From positions 23,048,118 to 23,112,117 of the forward strand of contig CM076655.1 in NCBI GenBank assembly GCA_038496675.1: a stretch of 64,000 nucleotides of DNA, read 5' to 3'. The DNA comes from Rachycentron canadum. Lineage: Eukaryota; Chordata; Actinopteri; Carangiformes; Rachycentridae. Both the position numbers and the translations under genes were made by a program. Positions 49,701 to 61,500 of this stretch are shown piece after piece (position 1 is the first letter of the stretch; each line of letters starts with the position of its first letter). The notes under the pieces were generated by a model. It saw only the letters and a list, made by a program, of their open reading frames with translations, ran no database searches and was not told the DNA's origin.

Positions 49701-51474
49701 TGAAGTCAGCCTGGGTGTGTATGTGTGTGCCCACTTGCTGTGGAAATATTTGCATCTGTCCGAACGTTTCCGTTCACGGGTGTATTCTCTGCATCAGTGA
49801 GCATTCATCCTCATAAATACAGAAAAGAAAACTGTGTCCTTCAGTCTGCAATTCACTTTTGCATTTGCCCAAAATGTAGATATATGCTGAGAATGAAGAT
49901 GAAACAACCATCATGGACGTCTGTCAATGACCGGCTGAATGCACAAAATCTTCAGGCTAACAGGCCGTCACAGCCTGATCGGGCATAAAGAGACACTGAA
50001 TTTCATTGTCACTTCTATAAAACTGTCAGTTTAATGAGAAAACATGGATGAAAAAAATTATTCAGATTTTATATAATTCAATTCAAAGCAATTTAGTGTC
50101 ATTAATGAAGCCAAAGTGCTAAAACTGCAGTCCCTAAATAGGCTGGTTCCAAAAGTGAGTCAACCCCCATTATACCAGAAATAACCATGTTTGCAGTCCA
50201 GTAGGAAAAAAAACAGTTTGGTCTCTTCAGCGAATTTCCATCTTCAAGTCTTCAGGGACCCTCTAATACACCACAAGATAAATCTGAGGGTTAATGAGAT
50301 GATTGAAGGAAAAAAACTTATCTCCAACATTTACTTATAATGTGAATTACTGAGTTGCTTTAACTCAAATAAAAATATTTGGCTCATGAGTAGATAATAG
50401 TTCATTTCATGGGACACAAACAAAAACAGTGGGGGGTTTAATGTGAGCAAAGGAATAACATAAGTAAGTCTGACCTGTCTGACTCATTAGTGGCCTGTAG
50501 ATACTTTAGTGTTCATTATAGCTGAGCAAAGTGCACAAACTATTCCTTTAGCATTAACAAATAATTAATAAGTATAAATTAAGTCAAAAGCAGTAGCAGG
50601 TTTGCTGTAAACAGGAATGAAATGCTTGTGTTTGGTGATGAAAAATGCTCAAATATATTAAAACTGTAGGAAAACAAGATGATTTTCAGTCAATCAAATC
50701 AAAGTTTACCAGTTAATAAAATATGGGGAGTGTAATATTGATTAATGTATTAATGTTAGAGATAATTGTTACAGGTGATGTAGCTGTTCCTGTAATACTT
50801 TATAAAAATAGTTTCAATGATTTGAGGTCATGTCTTGTTTAATCCATGGCAGTGTCCTGGCTGTGGCAACAAAACTTCAAGACAATACATAACATGTTAT
50901 TACGGTGTTAGAGGTGGTAATAGATGGATGCTGTTAGAGTCAGGCCAGCTGTTTCCTCCAGTTTTACAGTCTTTATAAGATAAGCTAACTGGCTGCCGGC
51001 TGTAGCCTTATACATTTACTGGGCAGATATGAGAGTGGTTTTATAATCTCAGCAGGAAAGAGGAAGACAAAATGTCAAATTATTATTTTAAGATTATCTC
51101 TCTATGTCTAATTTGTGTACATAAGGGTATATTGAATTGCATGAGCACAGAGAAGACATAGCAGAAGTGATGCAAACGCACAGTATATTCTTTATAGATC
51201 ATATATGCTAAGAAGAGATAGGTGAGAGAGGCAGGTTTTTCCTGACCTTTTCTTTGTGCTCTCAAATGTTGATGAGTGTATTCTGTAAACACTTGTAAAA
51301 AAAAGTGAAACTCTTCTTAAAGATAAGACTGCGAGTCATTTCACCTTGACAGACAGTAATTAGATCTTATCATTATCATGCATCATGAATTTAAAATGCA
51401 GATATGACAAAATGCCATGTCTGGCTGTGACCTTTGCAACTGGGTTATTCCCTCACGTTCATTCAGTTGTGACA
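46746..51474. other. No gene recognised
   Basis: Long repeat-poor AT-rich stretch with T runs at about 47,125-47,138 and 48,436-48,452. The segment at 49,540-49,800 is GC-richer and open for 74 codons but matches nothing I know. Confidence 0.45.
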
Positions 51475-51660
51475 CTCAGGCTCATTCCTATGGAGACAAA
51501 TGCCACCGAAAAAGTAATATAACACAGGGTGGTGCTACAGGACAGATGAGGAGAGGCAGTGACATTTCAGTTTTCTTGTTCCATTTCTGCAGCCGCTCCC
51601 CTGAAGAGCCCACCAGTGATTTCCAGCCAATCCAATATTTGAAAAGGAACCTTGCACACC
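51475..51660 (+). repeat. Diverged duplicate pair, member 2
   Basis: Second copy of the segment at 46,555, same strand, about 4.92 kb away. Confidence 0.55.
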
Positions 51661-52975
51661 AGTCCTGTCTCTATAGATGACAACTGCCATGGGCCGCACT
51701 GACAGTCCACAGCCCATTATTTCAGCTTGAGACCAGCTCCATGCTGCGATATGCTACTGTGGTAGAAAATCGCCTCAATCAGAAAAGAATGAAATGTCAA
51801 GGACTTCCTTTCAAAACCGCCAGGGTTTTGGAGGCCAAGTGTACAGTTGACATGTATGCTAACATGCTACAAAAAGCCCGGTGTGTACTTAAGGAAGCAG
51901 GGAGCAGGTATGAAAAATAAAGCTACACTTCTAGTGGAATACATCAACATGTATTTTCCAGGTTTTCCTATGTTTGAGAGGGACAAAACAATCTCCCTTG
52001 TACATTAGTTTGGGTGTATCTGTCTCATGAAGTGCACTTATGTCTTTGTTTAAATGTTTATATCCCATCAACTAGCTTTGTTCCACTCCAGCAGCACACG
52101 TTAATTAAACCACCACGGATGAATTTATTCTATTATTGGAGTCTCTGTGCCGGTGAATATCCCAAAAGCGTCTGAGTCCCCCTGTGCTTCATGCGTTGGT
52201 GCAGCTCAGTTTGGCGTGTCAGGACTTTAGAAGGGAAAACAATGCGACGATAATCCTCAACAAAAGACGGAATAAGAAAATTGGACCTGAATATGTTGCC
52301 CTACTCCCCCCTTAGGACCACAAAACCTTTCAGCAGGGACTGACAGAAGATGGATTTACTTATTATCGTGCCTGTGCATGCCAATGAGCGAGACACGGGG
52401 AATCAATAACTCCCTGAGAAGCGTGTGAGGGGCATACAAATGCGCGGTCAAGCCAGGTTATAAATGAGGCAGTGGCTCCGGCAAAACTAAGGAGAGAGAC
52501 CCAAGTCACTTCTGCCATAAAAATTATTAGACAGTTACTAAGAAAATTACCATGTTAATTAACTGCAAATAGCGTCCCTTTGTCTTCTGTATTTTGCATA
52601 ATAACCTCATTTCAACCTGCCAGATCTGCCCACTGAAAGCCTGAATGGGTTTCTGAACACAGTTAGGTTTTATATTGTGAGTCTTTTTGTGGCGCTGCAC
52701 CTGGGGGGGTTTTACAGTACCCATCATAAGAAGGATGTGCTTCCCGGGTTGTCAGGTTAATTCTTGAAAATGGAGGATTTGAGCCAAAAACACAAACATG
52801 TGACTCTTCCATCAACAGTGGAGCTGGTTACTGAGTGTCCAGTGTGTTTTCATTCAGGATTTCTTACCCGTCAAACATTTGGTACATACTTTGCTTGAGG
52901 TTGAGCACAAACTGAGGAGCAGGGCATCTTCATTTGATGCTGCAGGGCGACACCAGAGTCAGACCTCTATCACGC
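51661..52975. other. No gene recognised; possible conserved non-coding patch
   Basis: Bases 52,090-52,640 are repeat-free and rich in TTAATTAA-type and ATAATAA-type cores, for example GTTAATTAAACC at 52,100 and CATGTTAATTAACTGC at 52,551. They may be regulatory; conservation cannot be judged here. Confidence 0.35.
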
Positions 52976-52979
52976 AATC

Positions 52980-53720
52980 AATCACTCATCAAACTTTATT
53001 TGTATAGCACTTTTTCAACAGCTTAGCGCGGTTCAAAGTGATCTCAAATGACTGATGAGCAAAAAACAAACAAAAAAAACTAAACATAGAAGAATATTAA
53101 TCATAAATAAATAAATAAATGGATTAAAATTGATTTAGGGCAGCATGGTTGGTGCATCACAACAAAAAGGTTCTGTTTGCATGTTCTCCCAGTGCCTGCA
53201 CGGGTTCCCCCCAGGTTCTCCAACTTTCTTCCCACAGTCCAAAGACAGCCAGGTTTAGGTTAAATAGTGATTGTGACGTAGGTTTGAATAGTTGTGTGAT
53301 GGACTGGTGACCTCTCCAGGATGTACCCAGTGTCCCACCACCCTGAAAATATATATATTATATGTATAAAATTGAAGATATAGAGAATAAGTGTAATTAA
53401 CATGATAAAAGCAATAAAATACAGTGACTAATAACTAAAAACCATACTCGATACAATTAAAAGGTCGTCAGGGACCTGTTCCAACAACTTGGGGCATCAA
53501 AGCTAAAAGCTGCCTCATCAAAGGTTTTAGTCCTGAACAACTCACAACTCAGGTCCTTGTGTCAAAGGACCTGAGGAGCCGTACTGCCTCATAGAGCGTA
53601 AGCACATGAACCATATATGCTGGTGCAAGACCACGAAGTGCTTTAAAAACAAGTGAAAGTTAAAAAAAAAGATCAGTACGGAAACTAACAGGCAACCAGT
53701 GAAACAACTACAACTGATCC
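52980..53720 (-). repeat. LINE-related element split by a family D insertion
   Basis: At the left is CAAACTTTATTTGTATAGCA, the reverse of a LINE tail. An A-rich stretch follows, then family D at 53,130-53,345, then the element resumes to GTGCTTTAAAAACAAGTGAA and CTAACAGGCAACCAGTGAAA. These two ends are parts of one well-known fish repeat pattern, so D landed inside it. Confidence 0.6.
53130..53345 (-). repeat. Repeat family D, inverted copy nested in another repeat
   Basis: The reverse complement has TGGGTACATCCTGGAGAGGT, CACCAGTCCATCACACAAC, GTCTTTGGACTGTGGGAAGA, GAACCTGGGGGGAACCCGTG, CAGGCACTGGGAGAACATGC and ATGCTGCCC. Confidence 0.85.
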
Positions 53721-55669
53721 TCCTCATCCTTTGTGTTTTTGTTTTTCTACCATACTTGACATTTAATGGTAACATCATGGTACAGTGAGAGAAAGTATGG
53801 TTAGTGCTGTACAGTCCTGAGCGGCAAATATTCTGCACTAAAGGCCTCAACGTGCTGCCAAGTAAGTGCAAGTAAGCATCTGACACCCACTCTCTGAGAT
53901 ATGAGAGCGATGCACCCAGTTAAGCTTCTTTCTGGAAATAGACAGTCTGACAATCAAATGTGAAGTTGCATGAAATTGTCAGGGTTTGACTTTAGCTGTG
54001 AAGCTGTTTTCATCCTGTTTTGTGTACGATTGAGTGCAACACAATAAATGCCTTCAAGCTGAGACTGTCCCAACGTTTGTGACGTCTTCTCATTAGTGCA
54101 ATTCAGCTCACTGAGATTACAAGGACATATAGTTCTTGTTATCATAGCCAGAGGAGCCTAATGGCAGATTTGGATCAGATATAAAGACTTTTTGCCTTCA
54201 GACATATTCAAATAACACTTCATATGGCCCAGTTTGTTTGAAGTACACTGAAGCCTCCAGAATTTCATCAAAGTAATTGTAGGATTTTTGCAGAAGAGCC
54301 TCAAAAGGAGTCAGAACCCTTTGAAACTGTTGCCTTTCTCTAGCTCTAAGTCCTGATACTACCTTTTCCCTCTGGCTCAAAATGCCCTCAACTACAGACT
54401 GTCATGCAAGCTTTTATTACGTCTCCAACCTCGAAGCTCATCATAGCCATTGCGACCCTCTGAAAGCGCACACCTTTCATCCCTGCTCCAGCTGAAAAGA
54501 TTTGAGCATGTTGCCTGAATGTCCATAAAGCCCAGCAGTGAATTCGGACAAAAAACAGGCGCTTCAAGTTGTAGACGTCAGACGTACATGAGAGCAGGAA
54601 CAAGCCGAGATAGACCAGTAAGTGAAAAGAGAGAGCTTACCCCACTCAAAACCATTCACTTGTGTCAGCACTTTGTGAGCGTTTCTGTAAATACAGCCCT
54701 GCCCCAGGAGCTTTTCTACTCAGCAGAGGCAGCAGCATTTACCCGGGAAGTGGATATCTTCTATTTGCATTGTCCCAGGTAGAAACGTGTCCTGCTGTGT
54801 ATCTCTCTTATCCAGACCGGCTCAGAGACTCACATGCGTGCTGCCTGGTACGCCGCCTTACAGGCGCAATCCCATTTCCAGCTCAGCGCTTTATCACCTC
54901 GATGACCCGTAATTCATCGAGCTCCAATACGAGCTGCTGCGGCATGACAGAACCTGATTCTGTGTCTTTGATTGGGGGTTTTGTGTGTTGGTTTCTGCGC
55001 CTCCTCTTCAGCAAACTGAATACACTTCTTCAGATATGCCGTTGCTCCTTATTCCTGTTTTTGTGTCAACAAGATTGAGGATATCAATAAGGGTTTTCTC
55101 AATGAGTCCCTTTTGGCCTCCTAATGCATCCATTGAGAATAATGGACATGCCAATTGGGCTGACGCTCAGACCTGTGCAGCAAACAGCCTACGGGGGCAG
55201 ATCCATCAAGATTTACTGCCCTCCGCCTTACTACCCCGACCATCATCAATATGTCTCACACACACACACACACACACACACCTTCCACCCACTGCCCACT
55301 TGTTACTCGAGGGCTGACTGAGTGTCGGAGAAGTCTGCCATTAGCAGGGAACTGTGCATAGCTTCACGGCAGCAAATTAATGGACCCTTGTTCATTGTTT
55401 TTTGCCCACCAGATACACTGGAGGGCAAAGCTCTTAAAGAGATATAAACAAAACCAAACAAAGCAACGAGGCTTTGTCGTGTCATTAAGCTGTTTTTAGT
55501 TTACGATGTAATCTGCTGGTTGTTTGGATTGCTGTGAAATGAGCGGTGTATGAAAATGGAAATATCCTTTTACCCTTTAATGGTCTATGCTCGTTTACGT
55601 AAAAGAGTATGATGGATTTGTGAGCTTGTTGGCCTTCAAGTCCATCAGATCAGACATCAGTTCCTGGCT
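53721..55669. other. No gene recognised; CA microsatellite
   Basis: (CA)n at 55,257-55,281. The 54,830-55,060 part is GC-richer and repeat-free; its overlapping ORFs (up to 138 aa) have no recognisable motif. Confidence 0.4.
55257..55281. repeat. (CA)n microsatellite
   Basis: Uninterrupted CA tract. Confidence 0.95.
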
Positions 55670-56130
55670 CATGACGAGAAGCCAGCGTAAGTGCCTTAAG
55701 TCATCAGGGGGCGACTCCACTGGTTGTAGAAAGAAGTCAGATCGTATTGAAGTGTATGTGAAAATGTCTCTACTTCTCACTTGATTTATTCGCTCAGTAA
55801 ATATTTTCCTAATGAGTTTATGGTCTCAGTCTCTAGTTTCAAGTCTTCAATACAACACAATGTTAATTTTTTAAATGATGGTCCATTTAGAGGAAAATAG
55901 ACCATAAAGCAGGGTATGAAATAGGGCGTGGCTACTGTGTGATTGACAGACTGTACCACACAATCAGGATAGAGGACAGAGCTGGTCAGCTCCACCCCTC
56001 ACTCCTCAGCTCCACCATCTCCTCCGGTTTCTTCTGGTTTAAAAAAAATCAAGATGGCGATGGTCAATTTACAAACAAAGCTTCAAAACAGCAGCTCACA
56101 AACCAATTGGTCACATCATGGTGGGATGAC
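55670..56130 (+). repeat. Repeat family A, most complete copy
   Basis: Holds every family A block: CATCAGGGGGCGACTCCACT, GTATTGAAGTGTATGTGAAA, CAGTAAATATTTTCCTAATG, TTTCAAGTCTTCAATACAAC, AAAATAGACCATAAAGCAGG, GGGCGTGGCTACTGTG, GATTGACAGACTGTACCACA, CCACCCCTCACTCCTCAGC, CAAGATGGCGATGGTCAATT and ACCAATTGGTCACATC. Confidence 0.85.
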
Positions 56131-58439
56131 ACTTGAGCCAGAATCAACCCCAGTTAATAACCAAATTTATAGTATGTGCTAAAATTTGGTACAAACATTT
56201 CTTTTGCAGTGACATGGTTGGCTCAATTTACATTATACAAACATTTTAAGCGTTTAACAGAAAAAATATCACATAAATCCATTATTAACAGTGAAAGTAT
56301 ACAAACATTAAATCACAGGTTAGTGAGACATGCTACAGATTTGAAGAAAAACTCTGAGCACAAGATGCAAATGATAAAATTCCTCCCTAAATCGATGCGT
56401 GAACAGGTCACACGACCCTCAACTAACTGTTCACCGAGTAGGGCTCAGTTCACACTGCATGTGAACAGAAAAATGTTGCAACAATTAGTAGTTTCCTATA
56501 CTAATTTGGATGGTGAATCTGCGGTACAGCATCTTATCCCGAGTTAATGCTTTTTTAGCTTTCCATATCTGCATCTCACTGTTTATGAATATGCAGAGCT
56601 TAGCAGAAAAGCCGGATGCACATCAGAACATCTTTGCTGTTCAAATCTCAGAAAAGCCAGTTTGTGCGCCTCTAACAGCACATCTGTAATCCCCTCTTGC
56701 AAAGATTCACTATTATGTGTGACTCATTCTTATCTGGATTTATCCTTATTAAAAAATAATGACTCCCAGATTAGATATACTGCAGGTGTTTGTCACATCC
56801 CATGTAGTTTTGTTGTGAAAGTGGGATTGCTGACTCATGCCAGCACAAAAATTGTAATCTGGTCTGGCCTGTCACAACAGATCCAGCCTTGGATGGATCC
56901 CCAAGTGGCCGCCATCAGCTTCCTCCTCAACCTATTTTCATCTATTGATTCATTCATCAATTCATCTTTTAACCGACTCTCCCTTGGCTCTGTCCTTTGA
57001 TTTGTTATAATTGTCAGAGCTGTGAGTATTCAGTGTGGCCAAGTGGTCATTTCAGCTCAGCATTTTAAATGGTTTCCATGAGAACACAAGAGATTGGTGT
57101 TGTGAGGATTGTGCCAGGAATGCAAAATTGTCTGTTGTGCTTTCCAAAAAATTTGATTTTCAGGCACTGAAGAGCAGATAAATGCTTTTTTTTTTTTTTT
57201 GACTTTTTGAAAACATTGTGGGAATCATAAATGAGAAGTGATGTGATACCATGTGAATCCAAGAATATTGTTCCATCACGGCGCAGGTGTGTGTCTGTTT
57301 CTCAAAATGTCTGCTTCCTTCTTGAAAAAACAAAGGAACGCCAAATTTCTTTTGTGGTGGTAATATGTTCTAATTATAATGGATGGGGTAATTTTATTGC
57401 ACACCATGACTGGCACCTCACATAAATGTATAACTTTCTTTGTTTTTCTCAGAAAGGATGAAGTGATTACATTACAGGCTTTTGTGATGCTGTCATTCTT
57501 CCAGCGTGGCGGTGTCTCCCTCATTGGTAACCATTCTCCGGGCAGCCTCTGCTTTGTCATGCCAGAGGACGTCGAAATTATATTGACGTCTTTCTTCTGC
57601 TCTTGTGTTAATGTATTCAGAATGACTGCGGTGCTATGGTATTGTGTGAAAACACCACCCCTCCCCTCCCGTCCCGTGTCCTCTCAGCTTCTCCTCATCG
57701 CTTCCCATTATATTTCTCCATCTGCAAAGGCAAATGAAACCGAGAGATGTCTGCTGTGTTCTTGGTGCCAATTTCATTCCCGATGTGGATGGGGCTCACA
57801 GTGGGATTATGTCATGATTGCCCAAAACAATCAAACCCAGGGCCTGGGACTGCAGACTGAAGTGGTGCTGCACTGAGCATCATCATCATCATAACCTTGA
57901 AAGACCTTCACTGGCAGAGAGAAGGGAGTCAAGAGGGCCTCTGGACCACAGCTGGGCAGATAGCACCCCCTGTTGATCGGTTTGGGCAAAACAAGGAATA
58001 GCACCAAATGACCATGTACTGACAAACCCATCTGTGGTTTGACTTCATATCAGGAGGCAGCAAAATAAAAACAGTCTAATGAAACCTATATTAGTTTCTT
58101 TAATATATTCTCACTAAACCCGGTTTTAAGAATAATCGATGTCAAGCATTGGGAAACACAAGATAACCACCACAAAGTAAATGGATCAATGAATGGAATG
58201 AAGGAAATGAACTGACTTTATTGTGCATGGAAACAAAACATGAAAAATCTATAAAATTAAATAACATGCACGTATCACAGAGGTAAGTTACAAGCGTATT
58301 CAAAATCAAACTGAGATCTGCTACAATAAAACATTTTTATTGATTTCACAGTACAGTTTCATTGCCCCCCCACAAAAAGACCTGAACTTAATGCCGGAAT
58401 CTACATGAGCGCACGTTGTAGGTCACAGCAAAATTATGA
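56131..58439. other. No gene recognised upstream of SMU1
   Basis: Contains open frames of 123, 112 and 165 codons (56,176; 56,662; 57,379), but they overlap low-complexity or AT-rich sequence. They show no domain, start context or splice arrangement I can support. T14 at about 57,187-57,200. Confidence 0.4.
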
Positions 58440-58573
58440 CCGCCATCTGTGGCTTTTATTCTGAAAATCCGTGAACCCTCCCACTACCACTTCCGTGTTT
58501 GCGTCCGTCCTGCGTGTTGCTTTAGCTGCAGAGTAAACTGTGTCTTCTGGCTGCTATTTTAAGATAAATAACC
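58440..58573 (+). promoter_or_regulatory. smu1: SMU1 promoter / 5' UTR
   Basis: The 130 bases before the SMU1 ATG carry several CpGs and an ETS-type motif, ACCACTTCCGTG, near 58486-58497, without a TATA box at the usual spacing. ETS sites close to the start are common at housekeeping-gene promoters, which suits a core splicing factor. The transcription start is probably near 58,490-58,530, but this is inference from position only. Confidence 0.5.
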
Positions 58574-58599
58574 ATGTCTCTGGAGGTGGAATCCGCAGA
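58574..58599 (+). CDS. smu1: SMU1 exon 1 (coding part, residues 1-9)
   Basis: ATG TCT CTG GAG GTG GAA TCC GCA GA then the donor GTAAGT. The last codon is split: GA here plus T from exon 2 gives Asp9, reading MSLEVESAD. The upstream in-frame TAA at 58565 rules out an N-terminal extension within this exon. Confidence 0.93.
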
Positions 58600-61500
58600 G
58601 TAAGTTGTCCAGTCAATTCTCCATAAACTCAGGTGTTTTTTTAAGATAAATCGCCAGCCTTTAAATCCGCTTTTAAACACAGTTTCTGTCAGTGAGGCCT
58701 GCCTCATCCTGCGCTCGCGTTAGCGCGCTAAGCTAAAACTAAGCTAATGCACAGTTGTAGCCGTTTGGATGTTGTTCGCTCCTTTTTGGTGTGGAAAGAT
58801 GAAATAAATCTACATTTTAAATGTCGCCGTGCTATTTTAACTACTACGCCCCCACGTAGTTTGTGTTTTCAGGCCCATAAAGTGGAATAAATAGCTGAAA
58901 GACGGTAAAGATAGACTATGTTAGCATTAGCTAAGCCACTAGCTACAGATACATCTCTGACTGCGCTCTGCACCACAGGAGCATAACACAATACATCAAA
59001 AAAGACTTGTATCACGGGTTATTTCAACAGGCTGAGTGTCTTAAATTGTACATTAAACTGCGGTCAAGTCAACTGAAATGTCCTATTTGCAAAATGTGTG
59101 TTGGCACCTATTCTCTCTACCGATGTGCCCAAGAGCAACACACTTAATTCACACTAAAGCCTGACCGATACAAGGTGTTTCAGGTTATTATCAATATGTG
59201 AGAGTTCAACATCCAACGGTATTTATTTTTTCATATAAATGTATAGAAAACGTTTTTGATGACGATCCCTAAAACCAGGGACATATTTTGTTGAACTGTG
59301 CAAAAGTTTTACGCGTTAAAATTAAAGCGATTTGTGTTTTTCAAATTCAGTATTTCACCTTTTTCATTCAAAACAGGCCGCAGTTCCTCCTTTCCTTTCA
59401 TGTGACCACGTACTGTTGACATTAGTCTGCTGCAGAATATATATTAAGAACTGATCAGACACCTCTCTGATGGTATTGCATGATGGATAAAGATTGAAAC
59501 CTAAAAAAAAAGTGCTTAAATAATAGCACAGTACTCGTTGTACAGTACGGTGACTCCCTTGCTTTGGAGGAAGAGGAATACAGATGTTCAAAAATCTTTT
59601 TATGTCACTTTCTTCCTCTTATTCAACTGCGTGTTTTTCTTTTTCTTAAGCTGAATCATTGATCTGTCTTGTAATATTTGTTTATGTGTTTTCCACAGTG
59701 TGATCCGTCTGATTATGCAGTATTTAAAAGAAAACAATCTGCACCGGACTCTAGCCACCCTGCAGGAGGAGACCACAGTGTCCCTGAACACTGTGGACAG
59801 TATAGAGAGCTTTGTTGCAGACATAAACAGTGGCCACTGGGATACAGTGCTGCAAGCCATCCAGTCCCTCAAGCTGCCAGACAAGACCCTGATAGACCTT
59901 TATGAACAGGTGAGGTTTGGATAAATTCTGGTCTACAAAATTTCTTATCACTCTGTGCTGCTTCATCATCTCCTATTCTTCATAAAATGAGTGTTTGATT
60001 AATATGTCATTATTTTGTAGTCATTGGACATACTAACTGTTCCTCTCTGCTGATGTCTTACTTGGTCCTTGTGCTGTATTGTAAATGCATTGTTGCTAAT
60101 CCTTTCTTAATACAGATGTTAGATGTCATTCAAAGTATTTGCTCTACTGTTGTCACAGTGATCTGCCAGCTGAACCCGGTCCCATGTTGTTTCCTAACTA
60201 GGTTGTGTTGGAGTTGATCGAGCTGAGAGAGCTGGGTGCAGCTCGTTCACTTCTCAGGCAGACCGACCCCATGATCATGCTTAAACAAACCCAACCAGAG
60301 AGATACATCCACCTGGAGAACCTGCTGGCTCGCTCCTACTTTGATCCCAGAGAGGTGAGTCCAAGCAAGCCACGCAACAAGATGCGATCTTTGTTCATCA
60401 ATGTTGATTTGTATCACAGTAGGTCTAACCACTAACCATTGGCTCGGTTTTAATTTCTGTATAAAGCGTGGACTTTTTTATGTGTGCTTGACATCCAGGC
60501 GTACCCAGACGGCAGCAGTAAAGAGAAGCGCCGTGCAGCCATCGCCCAGGCCCTGGCGGGGGAGGTCAGTGTGGTGCCACCCTCGCGTCTCATGGCTCTG
60601 CTGGGACAGGTAAGTGCTCTAGAAACCTGTAGGTGCTATGAGAGACATTTCTCAAGATGAACATTTAATTACTAATTTACATCTTAGTATGTGAGACATT
60701 TACAGCATACATTTTGAATATCGTTTCCCATACGAACCAGTTGTGCCACCATCCAGATAAAGTGTGTATGATGATTTTTTTTTTTTCTCTTCTTTCTTTC
60801 ATTGTATCATCCTCCTCCTTCAGTCTCTGAAGTGGCAGCAGCATCAGGGACTCCTGCCCCCTGGTATGACCATTGACTTGTTCAGGGGTAAAGCTGCTGT
60901 CAAGGATGTGGAAGAGGAGCGCTTCCCCACCCAGCTCAGCAGACACATCAAGGTGCTAACACTGTCCTAAAGCACAAGCAACATTAATGGGCTGCTTCAC
61001 TGTTTTAAACTGTGCATTCAGCCAAACATGCTGTTGTTTTAATTTCACATTTATTTGAGTTATGGTCAGTTTTGGAACTGAAATGAGTTCTGATGTTTTT
61101 CTCCCCGCGACAGTTTGGACAAAAATCTCATGTGGAGTGTTCCCGATTCTCCCCGGACGGTCAGTACCTTGTCACCGGCTCTGTGGACGGCTTCATTGAG
61201 GTCTGGAACTTCACCACCGGCAAAATCAGAAAGGTAAGAAAGACGCATAAACTGCATTTACACATTTCAAAGTGACTTCAGCTTCACTGAAATAACTTTG
61301 TGCACTGATGTTCTACAGGATCTGAAGTACCAGGCTCAGGATAACTTCATGATGATGGACGACGCAGTGTTGTGTATGTGCTTCAGTCGGGACACAGAAA
61401 TGTTGGCCACTGGAGCACAAGACGGGAAGATCAAGGTAGAAACTACTTTGTTTGTTTATTTTTTTATTATACAAAAAGCCATTTTATTTATATTTGAACC

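Noticed and set aside
56176..56547. 123-codon open frame
   Set aside because: AT-rich, begins just beyond repeat A, and resembles no family. Probably chance.
57379..57876. 165-codon open frame upstream of SMU1
   Set aside because: No recognisable motif, mixed low-complexity content and no splice or promoter context. It could be an unannotated exon but nothing supports it.
59600..59969. Minus-strand and alternative-frame ORFs over SMU1 exon 2
   Set aside because: Shadows of the conserved plus-strand exon.
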